Source: Bryopsis sp. KO-2023
Lineage: Eukaryota; Chlorophyta; Ulvophyceae; Bryopsidales; Bryopsidaceae
Direction: 5' to 3'
Length of the DNA: 64,000 bases
NCBI GenBank assembly: GCA_030272585.1
Contig: BSYQ01000006.1
Location: 67,001-131,000, forward strand
The notes below the pieces were generated by a model. That model did not search any database and was not told where the DNA came from. It was given only the letters and a program-made list of their open reading frames with translations. This document shows positions 1-12,423 of the stretch, one piece after another. The number at the start of each line of letters is the position of its first letter. Within the stretch, counting starts at the first letter, position 1. The position numbers were made by a program, and so were the translations under genes.

Positions 1-382
1 GGACTGCTGAGTGCGACTCGACAGGTGCACAAATAGTTGTCCGGACTCAACAGGCCAACGAACGCAGTTCGCGGAACAGCAACAGACGCACTCCGTATCG
101 GTACGCAAAAAAACTGGAATCTTTTGGTGCCACGCCTGATATTTAAGAGAACAAGGAATTCATTGCACGCTCTTGTTGTGTTGTTGAGCCGCAATACACA
201 TATGTGCACAACTGTTTCCTGCCGTCATATCTGAGGTCAAGTTTCCGACACCTCCCGTCTTTGGCGTAGTACTGCAGCAGGTTAGAGGGACGGCTTCAGA
301 TCGTACCCGACGTCAAACCCTTCACAGTTCCTCGAGCAACACACCAGATCTAAAGTTTCGTTTTGGCGTTTTGGTTTTAGAT
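1..382. other. Upstream region of the symporter gene, no gene seen
   Basis: No open frame here resembles a protein. It is probably the promoter and 5' leader of the symporter gene that starts at 383. No convincing TATA element was seen. Confidence 0.4.
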
Positions 383-3300
383 ATGGGCTCTGGTGATCGT
401 AGACTTCGGTGGACGTCGCGGTATGCTTTTTTGCTGGCCGCGATTGGTTCAGCCGTGGGGCTGGGAAACATCTGGAGGTTTCCCTGGTTGTCGTTTAAGT
501 ATGGGGGAGGTATCTTCCTTGTGCCTTATTTGCTGGCACTGCTTTTTGTGGGGTTGCCAATGTTGATGGTGGAGTTGGGTGTCGGGCGTGCCATGCAGCG
601 AGGAGACGTCGAGGCGTTCGGAAAGATCCACCGCCGCTGCAGGGGCGTGGGCATTTCGAGCATCCTTGGGGGATTCCTGATCACAGCTTTCTACGGTGAG
701 GGTTTGGAACAAGCCCTGCCTACCACTGGCAGCTCCTTGAGTTCTTTTCCCGAAACCTTAGAAGACCTCATAGAATCAGCAAGAAACACGAGGAACTTGA
801 CACGCACCTGTGCGACGGTCTTTTCTGTTTGATATTGGGGCTTTCGCCTGCTGTGCGTATCTGTGATTCTGTCATTGCGTGCACCCCACGTGGAGCCGGC
901 TATGACATGGTGGGTGCTGAGTCACCGCTGACTAAGTTTTATTAAAATCGATCGCTGAAGTCCTGAATGTGGGCAGGGACACCACATCATGATAATAATA
1001 ATGACGTTAATAATGTGTAATGATCAGTGTACATACCCTGTGTCACATGAGATGGTCAATTACATCTTGAGCCCTGCCCACCTCCAAAGTCCTTACTCTT
1101 CTTTTGCTTGTGTGTGTGCAATTTCTTTTTGTAGTGAATATCATATCTTGGTCGTTGGTCTACTTTGTTGCCAGCTTTGAGTGGCCCCTGCCTTGGGATG
1201 GTAGGGAAAAAGAGTTTTTGTACGAGGATGTTTTACACAGTGCCTCCAAGCAGCAAATCGATGAAGGCAAATCTTACGTGATTGCTGGCTGGGTTTATGG
1301 CGGTCTGGTGTTCATCTGGGCTTTCATGTACATCGTGTTGGCTTTTGGAGTGAAGGGGGTGGGCACTGTAGTCAAGTTCACGGTTCCATTTCCGGTCCTG
1401 CTGATTGGGGTGATGTTGATATACAATGCCACACTGGAAGGAGCAAAAGATGGAGTGGTGAGTTTTGGAAAACAATGAGTCAGGCCACCACAGTTTTTGT
1501 TTTTGTTACTTCTGCAAGATATCGAGAGGCATGCAAATCGACCTATTTGGCCCATCCCCTCGCACATCAAAAACAAGCAACCACTTTTCTTTTTTGTTGT
1601 AGAATATTATTGGTGGTGCATTGTGCAGGATGCGTACATTGGTGAGTGGGATACCAGTGGATTGAAAGGAGGGGTCTGGCCAGCTGCAGTCGGCCAAATA
1701 TTCTTCAGCAATAGTATTGCTCTGGGCGTCATGACTGCCTATGGAAGCTACAATGCAGAGTCGTCCAATATTGTGATGGTAAATAGAAATTCAAATTATG
1801 AGTTATTCTGTCGCTCAACCGATTTTTACACTGTCGATGATGTGCTGCATGAGGCTGGTATCCTTACTGTTCTGTCCGAAAGAATCCGCAGCAGTTTTTT
1901 TCCTGTCAAATTTTGCAGGACAATGCTGTGATCGCTTTTTCCAACAGTGCTATAAGTTTCATTGCTGGCTTCACTGTGTACACCGTCCTCGGCAACATGG
2001 CCCACAAAGAGGAGAAATCTGTGGCTGAAGCTGGAAATGTGAGTGGGGTCACTCTGGCGTTCATAACATATCCGTCCGCCACAGCCAGTTTCCCAGACGG
2101 TGCTTCCAGGGCAATGAGCATTTTCTTTTTTTTCACATTGTTCACTCTGGGCATTGATAGCGCCTTGTCCCTGATTGAAGGGGCGGTTACGGTGCTGAAA
2201 GATACCATCCGATTCAGGTAAGTGCGCATCTTTCATTATCCCATAATGCTTAGCTAATTCACTTGCTTGCAAACAATCCGAAGCTTTTCTGACCGCAAAA
2301 TGTCTTCGTTTTGAATTCACCTTGATCTCTTGTCTGGTTTGGATTTCGACAATGATGGTTATTCAATCAAGAGAATATAGTTAAACAAATATTTTCCATT
2401 TTTTTCGGGGGGCAGGCACGTGCCAAGGGCAGAGCTGGCTGGATACACCTGTGTGGCTGGATTCTTACTCAGTACCCTTTACGCCACTGACTTGGGGGAG
2501 TCTCTGCTGGATATCTGCGATCATTACATCAACACATACGGAGTCATGATTGTAAGGATTTTTTTTAATTGGATTCATGATGGCAATAATCATTCATACA
2601 CTGACCTGTTGTAACCATGATTTTGTTGAAATGGTTTCCTCACCTTGTTGAAGATATAGAATCATATTTATCATTTGTTTATTATCTTTCTTTTTTGTCT
2701 GACAATACAGACGGGGCTGGCAGAAGCAGTCACTGTTTCCTGGATATATGGATACGAAGACACGATCCGCCGAGTAGGCAAACTGTCAGCAGATTTTTTC
2801 ACTTATGGATTTCTCGTTGCTGTTTTCGTTGGCGTGGCCTTGTCTGGAGCTTTGTATGACCCCATTGAAGACAATGGTTATTTGGCAGTCGGAATTCCTG
2901 TTGGATTTTTGATTTGGGTCGTCAGTGTTGCAATAGCTTTTGCTGTGAGAGAAGATGAATCAATGAGTATCCAGGAGTGGCTGAAGTCAGTTGTCACAGC
3001 AGGGCCAGAAAAACTGAGAAAACTGGTGAGCGATTGTTTTTTCGAGTTCAATTCCTTTTTTCCAGACAATGGATGCTTGCCAATATTCTGCACCATATCT
3101 ATTTTTTCGAGTTTGATGTAGAAACATAACACTTGATTTTGCGATTTGACACATTTGCTTATTTTTAATTGAGATTAAGTCGAAGACGTCACTTAAAAAA
3201 CATGATTTGTTTGTTTTTGGGGGGTGTTGCTCTCAAGCCTGGAAATTTTAATTAAAAGTTTTGCATCTTTGTAATTTTTGTATTTTTTTTTGTGTCTCGT

Positions 3301-3632
3301 AGATTAACGATGCTGCCATACGGTATGGAAACTGGAGACTCCCCATTGTATGGGATTTGGTTGTGAAGTACATAATCCCCCCCACACTGCTGGGCCTCTT
3401 GGTCAACGCAGCCATTGCAGATGCTGTAAACAAAGACGCATCTTTCTACAAGTATCCAGCGTGGGAACACATCCTGGGCATTGCTATTCTGGTCCTCATG
3501 CTGACTGCTCTGTTTGGATCTGCCATTTTCCCCTCGTTTTGGGAAAAAGGCTTTGGAGCCGAAACCCAGGAAGAAGATGTCAAAGTGAAAGAAATCGATC
3601 TTCCGACTGGGAGTAAAACAGCAACTGTTTAG
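383..3632 (+). CDS. Sodium:neurotransmitter symporter (SNF/NSS) family transporter
   Basis: Exons 383-695, 1135-1457, 1629-1778, 1919-2217, 2416-2551, 2711-3025 and 3303-3632 join in frame to 621 codons. All introns are GT-AG. The product should be a 12-helix plasma-membrane symporter that moves an amino acid or amine with Na+. Helix 1 carries the family signature (GSAVGLGNIWRFP, residues 22-34), followed by a GGG turn and the conserved PYL segment. Exon 2 encodes the helix 3 aromatic stretch and the long extracellular loop (SFEWPLPW), exon 3 the QIFFS helix 6 region. The Asn that normally precedes GGG in helix 1 and helps bind sodium is Tyr40 here. The first ATG in this frame is at 383. The substrate cannot be told from sequence. 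The next gene converges on it from the other strand. Confidence 0.9.
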
Positions 3633-5922
3633 ACATTGACTGTTGCATTATTATCAAAGAATACTTGAATAATTATGGGGTAACTTCTTCAACACCCAAG
3701 ATTCAGACGCTGAAAAAAAAAACCTTGAATTGAGCGAAGAGAAAAGATGGCCGTTTGGCAGTAAGTCTGAATGAGGCCCTTGTGTGCTGTTTTCAATATA
3801 AATGATCATATACCAATGTTATCATGTATCATAAATGTATCATAGTTGTTTTATTGCTTGTTGTTTTATTTCTTGTCGTTTGAGGAGGCTGCGAAAAAAG
3901 GTGGGGACGTTACATGTATATCTATCATTTGGAATGTGTTTTTGCTCAGTGAGAAGATTTTGGATGTAGTGTTTCATATTTGTTTTGAGAGACTGTTTTT
4001 TTTAAGCAAGTGGGGAAAATTCAGCTTTTCCTTTTTACGATAAACCAGAGAGACTTGTTTGTTTGTTTTTTTGAGGGGGCCAGGGGGGGGTTGGGTTGAA
4101 AGAGGGGTTTTGGAATACTTTGTGATGGTCGAGCGGAGGAGCGGGGAAATCAATTCCCCTGGCTTTTGTTTGTAGGACATTTGTTCAGAATCCATGGGAC
4201 TCATTTTTGCATTTTGTTCAATTTTTAGTAATCAGAATTTGTGGATTATTAGCTGTGAATCCAGTCAGATTAGTTTTGTTCAAGGACTTTGTACGATGAG
4301 AATTTGTAAGGGCTTTATTCATTGTAAGGCTGCTTTTGTGGCTAGGGCGACCTTCTCATTTTTTGAGAAGGATTTTTTTTTCTTTTCAAGATAGTTTTTC
4401 CTTGCAAGTCTTGGAAAACCTCAAGATCACTAAGATTCCTCATACCTTTTTGTTGTATGTACGATAAATTGAATCTCCTTGTTGTCTTAAGGGGGCCTGA
4501 TCCTGGAATATCCAACAATGGTCTTTTCCACAATGCAGCAGTGCTCTGTTCATCGAGGGGGCGGCTTGTTTATTGAAAGAATGCATACAATCCTGAAATT
4601 GTGTTACATAATTGAGAGGACTCTTGCAGCAAGCAATTATGTAACATAATTTGGGTCTTTACAACAATTTACAACTGCAAGAATTGCCTGTCACTCTGTT
4701 CCAACCTGAGTTTGCTTCGGACGAAAACAGTGGGTCTATTGATCTATGGTATATATCCGAAAAAAGGACAAATTGAAGGTGATTGTTCAAGTTTGTTGGA
4801 GAGAGGAGCATTCCACTTTTTCCACACAAACCTTTACATACAGAATCATTTGATTGAACGTTCGCCTCGAGAAACCACCATCCATTTATTATTTGTCCAA
4901 AAAAAACCTTCATTCACGTCATTCATTCGAAACAGACACTCGATATCCCACCCCAGATCTGCTACCAAAAAAAGAAAATAAAAATAAAAAGCCAGTCCAA
5001 TCCCATCGCTTTTCAGAAGCCCCACCTATCCCAACAAAATTGATTGCACCCCAAGACTATCCATAGCCCAAAAAAACTGAACCGCAAGCTTCCCTCAGGA
5101 ACCCTACAAAAGACTTCGAACACTTTTTGTGTTCCCCAAACTGTTGCTTGTTATGGTGCTCTATCATTAAACACCCCACCACAGCCATTCAACAAAAGAT
5201 ATGTGGAATGGAATGCATGGGGTGCTCCTCGATTTGACACTTGGCTAGGGTTTTTTCTTCTTTTTCACATTGAACATCTTGAGACGAATTAACACACCAT
5301 CGTCAATAACTCGCCGCCCAAAAACCCTCAAAAAAAAGAGTCAATGCTGGTGTTATATCCCACAACCCCCCAGCAATAACGTAACGAGAACAAAAACAAA
5401 TCAAAAAAAATTCTTTCTTTTTCTTTTTTTTTTTCCTTTCCCCATCTCTAACATTCGTTCTCCTCAGAAAAGATATCGGTCCATGTCGGGGCTTGGCTTG
5501 CCATGATTTTCACCGTCCCCCCCCCCTCCCCCAAAAAATATTATAACAAAATTAAAAACCCAAGAAAAGATATCAAGAATTCAGAAGTTTCTATCTCTCT
5601 TTTTTCAAAGAGCCGATGTGCGATCATCTCAAGGCTCCAAAGTACATACAGATTGTTTCTTTTTTCTTTTTTCCTTTTACCTTTGCTTCCGAAAAGCCAA
5701 CTGACTGAAAAATTAAAAAAAACTCGTGACTAATCGGAGTAAAACAAAACGTTCCAAAAGATTTCCATCATTTTTTTTAGCATACCATCTACAATGCTGT
5801 TTTGCCCTCATCCGTGATTCCCACCAAACTGCTCCAGCCCAAATTAAAAACAAGGAAATGAAAAGAGAAATATTGTTAATGTAAGCTGAACCCCATCCAG
5901 AGTAAACTCGAGAGCTGGTTTC
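3633..5922. other. Convergent intergenic region, no gene seen
   Basis: This holds the 3' flanks of two convergent genes. The first half is G/T-rich in the sense of the symporter; the second half is A/C-rich, as expected for the 3' flank of a minus-strand gene. All open frames are short and unlike known proteins. Several homopolymer tracts are present, for example near 5405-5432. Confidence 0.5.
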
Positions 5923-8465
5923 TCAAGCGATGAGGTCGACTGTGTGTCTAAATGTTTTAACCACCGCCGGACATTTCCCCCAAATTTCCCCATCCAATTC
6001 AAAAAACATCCTATCGCCTTTCTGCTTGGATTCAATAGTGACTTCCTTTGCGATATGAGAATCCACACGAGGCCAGGTCAAGTGTTTCCCCTGTCGGAGT
6101 GCCCTTCCTGAAAATACAGCAATACTCATCAAAACTAGTCAATTGCCTTTTCGGAGTGTGTTTCAACATCCAACAGAAAAACCACCATGCACAATGTAAA
6201 AGACCAATGTAGCACTGAAAATTTCAGCAATGAGGACAAAAATTCCATCAAGAACCCCCAAAGCTTTACCAACAATTGAGGTGTTGACCCCCAAAAGTTA
6301 AAATTCATACCTCCCATTAGAAATCCCAAAAGTCCATAGCCATTGATGACCACGATGTTGAGCATGGGAGTCTGAGGATCGCCCTTAGGAGTAATTTTTA
6401 CACCACCCCCGAAGTACTGGCCATTTCCGCAAGCTACCATTGTCAGAGCGTCGGCATTCAATGTTTGGCCATTATCCAGTTTTATTCGAACTCTGCGTGG
6501 ATGCCAGCGAAGAAACCCATGCATGGCTCCAACCTTGTACGCTGCCAACACACAAAAATTTTGGAAAAATGGACGGCAATCTACGTAGCTCTATATTTCC
6601 ACAAACCCCAAAGAGAGAAAAACTTGCCGCTTCAATCCTCAAGAATTAGTATTCACCTATCCACTGAAAAATCTGGATACATTCCAGGAGTCCTTCCACA
6701 TTTTTCTTTTTTCCAGCGAAAACCCTCTCTCAGGGAAAAGCAGTACACGAAACACTCGAAACTGGAAAAATCAATGCATCCCTCGCAAGCCAAAAAGAGT
6801 TCTTATGCGGCCTACCTATTTGGGAATTGGAGATCCATTTGTACAGAGGCATGACGTAAGCACATTCGGACGACACCCCCAAACTTGCCACATTCATGAA
6901 CAATCTTTGTTGCCTTGCCATCCCCTCCAGGCCCTCGCACTCCACACACCCAACATGAATCCTGCGATGAGTGGGATTAGCCAGTCGATCCAAATTCTCC
7001 TCAATTGAGAGAGACCTATTTTGATTTCCACCACAAGAAAAGAAATGACACGAATTGAGATTTCATCGAAGAGCCTAGAAATTCCCCAAAAAATAGCCTG
7101 ACATATCTTTTGCATTCCCTCCATTTATGTGTACCTATAATGTAGGGCACCCAGCATATAACATTGGGTGTTGACTACACATTTTTTTCACTACCTTTTT
7201 TTAACGATTTACTGAGAAAAAATTGAGCATTAAATTACCAGTTCAGAGCCCTGACAAAATCTGACCCAGTCCCTAAAGGGAGAATTCCAAGGCAAACAGT
7301 TTTTGAAGATGGCACTGGGTCCCCATGTTCGAAAAAACCATTTAAAACCTGAAAAAAAAAATTCAAGCCAAAAAACGTTACTGAGTATCCAACAAAACCA
7401 TGCTTCTTTACGCTATCCCAATATTCAAAAGTCATGTGATGCCAGAAATTTCAAATACTGGAGTTTTACATTTTTGTCGATTTCCATGCATAAAATGTGT
7501 CAGGAGTTTGGTCAGCTCTCATTGTTCAATTGAATTGTTTTTGACAACATGCCAACTTTCCAATTTGCTTACTTCATTGATTGTCCCATCACCCCCCGTT
7601 GCCACCACAACATCAACTCCATCATGAACAGCCTGCCATTCATTCATTTAAAAAAAAATGTCAATTACGAAGAATATCAAGCCCAAGCCCTTTCTCCCTT
7701 CACCTCCACGTTCCATACATTCATAAACACCACAGGAGGATATTTGCTGAAACAAAAAAAAATATATCACCAGGGCCATACCACACATTTAAACAGTGGA
7801 CAGGGTACACAGGGTTTTCAGCCATACATTTTAAAAAGGTTCAAATAAATAAACAACAAAAAATGAAACTTTAGATTGAGAACAAGGGTGGGTGTGAGCA
7901 CATGGGACTGTTACATTTTCCTACACTCACCTTTCTGGCTATATTTTCAGCATCACCAGGACCTTTTGTGAGGGCTTCTTCCACCTGGGAAAAATACAAC
8001 AAAAAATAATCTGTTCATTTGCGTACTTAATACACAATCATCAAATCAAGATGCTATTTTGCATCCATATTGTTAGCTTCCCTAAAACACCCAGTTTGAG
8101 CTCTACACTTCACCAGCTTTCTTTCTTTGTCTCGTGTTCGTACGACGTTCAGATTCTACAGAAAAGTCGCTCAGCAAAGCCCACGTATTGTGGAGATCAA
8201 CTCACGCTGTCTTACCACAGCGACGCCTTCCAACCGTTTCCGCACGGTTTTCGAAATCCTTTTCCAATCGAATCTGTTGCGACCGTTTCTTCCTGAAAAG
8301 CCACGCGCGCTCTCACTCGTGTACAACGCAACCAATTTTAACCCAACCAAAACGCGAACAACTCATACAAACACCTGCAGGATTCAATATGAAGAGATAT
8401 CGCTTTCGGTTGCCTGGCGTGAAGGAAGAGCAAGGCGAGCTGCTTTCACGCCCTTCGAGGATCAT
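5923..8465 (-). CDS. Sphingoid long-chain base kinase / diacylglycerol kinase-family lipid kinase
   Basis: Minus-strand exons in coding order are 8465-8375, 8292-8216, 7984-7931, 7632-7573, 7348-7239, 7015-6816, 6541-6311 and 6107-5923, giving 335 aa. The family phosphorylates a lipid hydroxyl with ATP. The DAGK catalytic domain begins at ILNPAGRNGR. The nucleotide-binding GGDGT is at residues 87-91, and the substrate/phosphate motif LPLGTGSDF is at about 117-125. The C-terminal beta-sandwich half contains the conserved DGE near the end. The GTGSDF-type motif and length resemble plant LCBK2-like kinases, so a sphingoid base is the likely substrate; diacylglycerol or ceramide cannot be excluded. 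An in-frame stop lies shortly upstream of the chosen ATG. No clear transmembrane segment was seen. The gene is divergent from the phosphatase gene at 8748. Confidence 0.88.
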
Positions 8466-8747
8466 ATTTTCACTTTCTTTCCATCACACGAAATTAACCC
8501 AACGAAGCCCACCCTCCGTTGCTCCGGCCCTTCTCTAGAATTTCTAGAATTCCTGTCCTTTTCCCTCCAGACAGACACCATTACATAATATTGACGTTCG
8601 GATTCTGTCGTGCGTGCTTTTTATCGGATCGAGAAATTCCCGACGTGCTTTTTCCGCGCATCCCATTTTTTTCTCCTCTCCCCAACGCTATCGCACGTCG
8701 AGAAGGAAACCTTTTCACGGTTTATTTTCCGAAGCAAACACAAGATC
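8466..8747. promoter_or_regulatory. Putative bidirectional promoter
   Basis: These 282 bases separate the start codons of the lipid kinase (minus) and the CBM20-PP2C phosphatase (plus). Both 5' leaders and promoters must lie here unless untranslated exons lie elsewhere. No TATA box was identified. Confidence 0.4.
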
Positions 8748-11700
8748 ATGGACGCCCTCGTCCCCGCCGTCTCGGGGCGTAGCCTAATCTTGAAAACCCC
8801 GTCTTCCGCTAGAAATTGCATTGCTCCCGTCAGAGCGTCGTTGGGTCGATCTCGACGACCGTCGGTGTTATCCACAAGTCAGTATTCCACACTCGTTCTC
8901 GTCCTGTCGCCACTTGACGGCAGACGAGGGCTATTTTAGAAAAGCTGCACACTTACGCGTATTAGTTTTTTGGGGAACTGCCACTGTTCGTCGCCGGTTC
9001 AAATGATCTGCCATTGGTTCCATATTCTCTTTCTTCTTGCTCCTGGCGCAAACTTGTTCTGCTGTTCGGCTGCTAAACGTCGTATTTTTCGGTTAGATAC
9101 AAGTTTTTGTTCAGGAGAACGATAAAAAACTCCGAAACCTTGTTTTGAGTTTCACGAAGGTGCACATTCACACGCCGTAATGCAACAAAGTCAAAGAGTG
9201 TGATCACTAAGTTGGGAAGGGAATTGTATCAAGGATGCTGTTTTCTTAGTGTTAGGACAATGTGGTAGATTGTTTGTGCACATGACCAAAAAAAAATGAT
9301 GGTCTACTATTTCTTGAGGGATGGGTCCTTGTCAGAAGCTTTGGCCTTGATTCGAAAGTTTTTGCCACCCAACACCAGCTACTGCAAGTTAAAAAATTTG
9401 TTTTTGTCTATTTGCAGGGTTTCCAGCTGTGGATCATCCCTCCACTTTCAACAGCAGAAGGCCATGTGTAGCAATGAAGGCATGTTTATGTAATCAAACC
9501 ATGCTTTTCTTTTTTTTTTCTGCTGAAGTCCGAGCAGCGATCAGATGGCACTTTTCGAATATTTCTGATTCTGGAGCTCTGTCAGCTTTTGGATTTGGCG
9601 TGTCTTACTAGTAAAGCAGCTGCATAATCAAATTATTTTGCCAAGTGAATTTTTTTTGTAGAACCAATGGAAAAAAATCCCTGTGAAATAGAAAGGAGGT
9701 TGCCTAGCTGCACAGAATTTGATGCATAATGGTGAGGGGTTTTGCTGCTGCTTACATGTCTGGTGGCATTTTGTTTAGGCTCTTGTCCAGGCCGCTGAAG
9801 TTTCCGACACCAAGAAGGAAACTCGATTTCGTGTACCCGTGAGAGTGAACTTCGGAGAGCGTGTGTTGATTGTTGGGAACGATCCAGCGTTGGGGGGCTG
9901 GGCTATTGAGAAAGCTGTAGTAATGGAATGGACCGAGGGCGATATGTGGGAGGCAAGCGTAAAGATTTCCCCCGGTGTGCATGAATTTAAGGTAGAGACT
10001 GCTGACTGCTTGTCAATTTTGCCGCTGATAATTTTTGTTTCTCCCTCGGTGTTTGGAAGTATTGAAGCAAAGACGAGTTTGGTGTAATGAAAAAAAAAAT
10101 TGGCAAAGCATAGTTCTGATTGAATGCTGATATTTTTTTGTTTGTTTTTTTTTCCTAGTGTGTTGTTTTGAAGGAGTCGGGCGTGGTCTGGGAGGCTGGT
10201 GAAAATCGATCGGTGTCGGTAAGTATTGGTGTTTTCCTTTTTTCTGTTCTCTTTGAATATATTAAGGCAGAGGGTCTGGCATAGCCCAACCATCATGCAA
10301 ATGGTCTTTGTATGCGTCTTGGTAGTCTTTGTCTCAAGATGAATAAGTTTAGTTGTCATTGTTTTCCTGTAGATTCCAGACCCTGCCGATGCCGTGGAAG
10401 TGAAATGTCAAATGTGGGACACAACCACTACTTTCGTCGAAAAGCAAAGCAGTGGATATTTGTTGGAGGATCAATATTACTCATCCTCGACCACCAGCGA
10501 GGCATCTGCGCTGGTGCTGGAGGAGGAGGAGGAGAAGCTTCAAGCAAAAACCAAGTCCGACATGGAAACTATCACTGAACCCGAGCCTGACATGGAAACA
10601 ACCATTGAATCCAGCGCATTTGCACCGGAAACAGAAGCTCCAAGTCGTGCATTTGCACCAGAAACAGAAGCTCCCATTCCAGACGAAGTTGAAGAGATTG
10701 CAGTGCCTGAGTTTGAATTCCAAGAAATGCCTGTCGAGGAAATGGATGTTGCATCTGATGTGCCGACTCCTGGAACCTCAATGCCTGAGATGGGGAGCTC
10801 CATGATGGAAAGTGTCGAAGAAAGGGTGCCCTTTGATCCACTCAACACTGGCACCAGTTTCAGTGCCCAGCCTCGTGTGATGAAGGGGTTGAAATTGGTT
10901 GCCGGTGGCCATATCATCCCACATGAGGATAAGGTCAGTAAGGATATTTGCATAGTAGCTGGCTAAGAGGCTCCTGGTGTATTTTCCCAAGTTTTTTTAA
11001 AGCTGCAATATTGAACATGTAGTGGTTGTTGCCAGCATGCATTTGGTGGTCAATAGTTTTGCCTAAGTTTCTATGAAAATTCTTGCATCGGTGCAGCAAC
11101 CTTTTTTGTGAATATTCAACACATGATGCTGTTGATACATGAACCGTATTTCCATGTTCTAGTTCAACATGGTTGAAAGCTTCAAAGTTTAACATCCAAC
11201 AGGCGATGTTTCGTATCCAGCTTTCATTTTCCAATTTCCACGAATTGTACATGGTTGCAGGTGGAGAAAGGAGGCGAGGATGATTATTTTATTTCCACCG
11301 TCGGCCTTGGGGCAATCGGAGTCGCAGACGGAGTCAGTGGCTGGGCCAATGATGACGTGGACCCCGCCTTGTACCCCCGAGCCCTGCTCAAGTACGGGCA
11401 AGAAGCTTATGAAGAGAAGGGAGGGGACATGACCCCACAGGATATCCTGGCACACGGCCAGTATCGAGCCAAGTTGCTGGGAAGCTCGACGGCCTGTGTT
11501 GCTGTGATGAAAGAGGGCAATAAACTGGAAATCGCCAATCTGGGGGACAGTGGCTTCAGATTGCTCAGGAAGGGAGAGGTCCTGGCTGCAAGCGAGGTAC
11601 ACACACAAGATACACATGCAGCGTTTTTTGTTTTTTATTTTTGTTTGGTAACATATAAGCAATAGGTTTGGGCTTGCACTTGAAGACCCATTGTTGATGC

Positions 11701-12423
11701 TGTCAACAGAATATCACATCAATACGCTAAATATGCAGTTGGTGTTGAAGTAATGTATGCCAGTCTTGAGTAGTCCATGTGGAAATGCCAGTTCAGTTGC
11801 TGTAATTGGTTTCACTTGCAGGCCCAAGAGCACGAATTCAACTTTCCGTACCAGCTTAGCCATCCGGACTACGTTACTGGCGGTGAATTCGCCAAGGATT
11901 CCGATATCTACAACCTGGACGTACGTCCAGGCGATGTGTTGGTGATTGGCAGCGATGGCCTGTTCGACAACCTGTGGGACTGCGAGCTTTGCCAAATAGT
12001 GCAGGATTCCTTGACGGGCCTGGCACCTTGTGAATTGGCAGCGCAGGCGGTTTCCACAGCAGTCGCAATTGCAGCTACACAGAATATTGATGACAAGGAA
12101 TACTACTCCCCATGGACCTCAAATGCCACAGCTGAGGCAAAACTGGTACAACCAAAACTTACAAGTGTTTTCCCCTCCCAATCATAAACTTCTGTTGATT
12201 TGTAAGATGTTTTGGGGCTGCCAAAACCCTTGATCTAATCCACAATTGTCAAAAATAGAGCAAACCATTTTTATTTTTTTTTGAAAGATGAAAGTAAGGG
12301 GTGTTGTGTGATGCATTGCAGAGGGGCATGATGAGTCAGATGCTGTCAGACACCGGACTGAACAATCCTTACATGGGAGGCAAAATGGACGATTGCACCG
12401 TGGTTGTGGCCTTTGTTATGTAA
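8748..12423 (+). CDS. Plastid-targeted-like CBM20 and PP2C-type protein phosphatase fusion
   Basis: Exons 8748-8877, 9418-9479, 9779-9991, 10159-10218, 10373-10933, 11261-11596, 11822-12145 and 12322-12423 give 595 aa. Residues 1 to about 65 are rich in Ser, Arg and Ala and acid-poor, like a chloroplast transit peptide. Residues of about 76-177 form a CBM20 starch-binding domain (VNFGERVLIVGNDPALGGW, then EGDMWEASV and the EAGENRS segment). A long Glu/Pro/Thr-rich linker follows. From about 325 comes a PP2C domain with GVADGVSGWA, GSSTACVAV, NLGDSGF, SDGLFDN and DDCTVVVA, which supply the metal-binding acidic residues. The PP2C part resembles plant BIPP2C1/PBCP-like phosphatases. Inference: a Ser/Thr phosphatase recruited to starch or glycogen. 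Intron 2 (9480-9778) would use a GC donor (AAG|GCATGT); only that choice keeps the frame. Confidence 0.85.
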
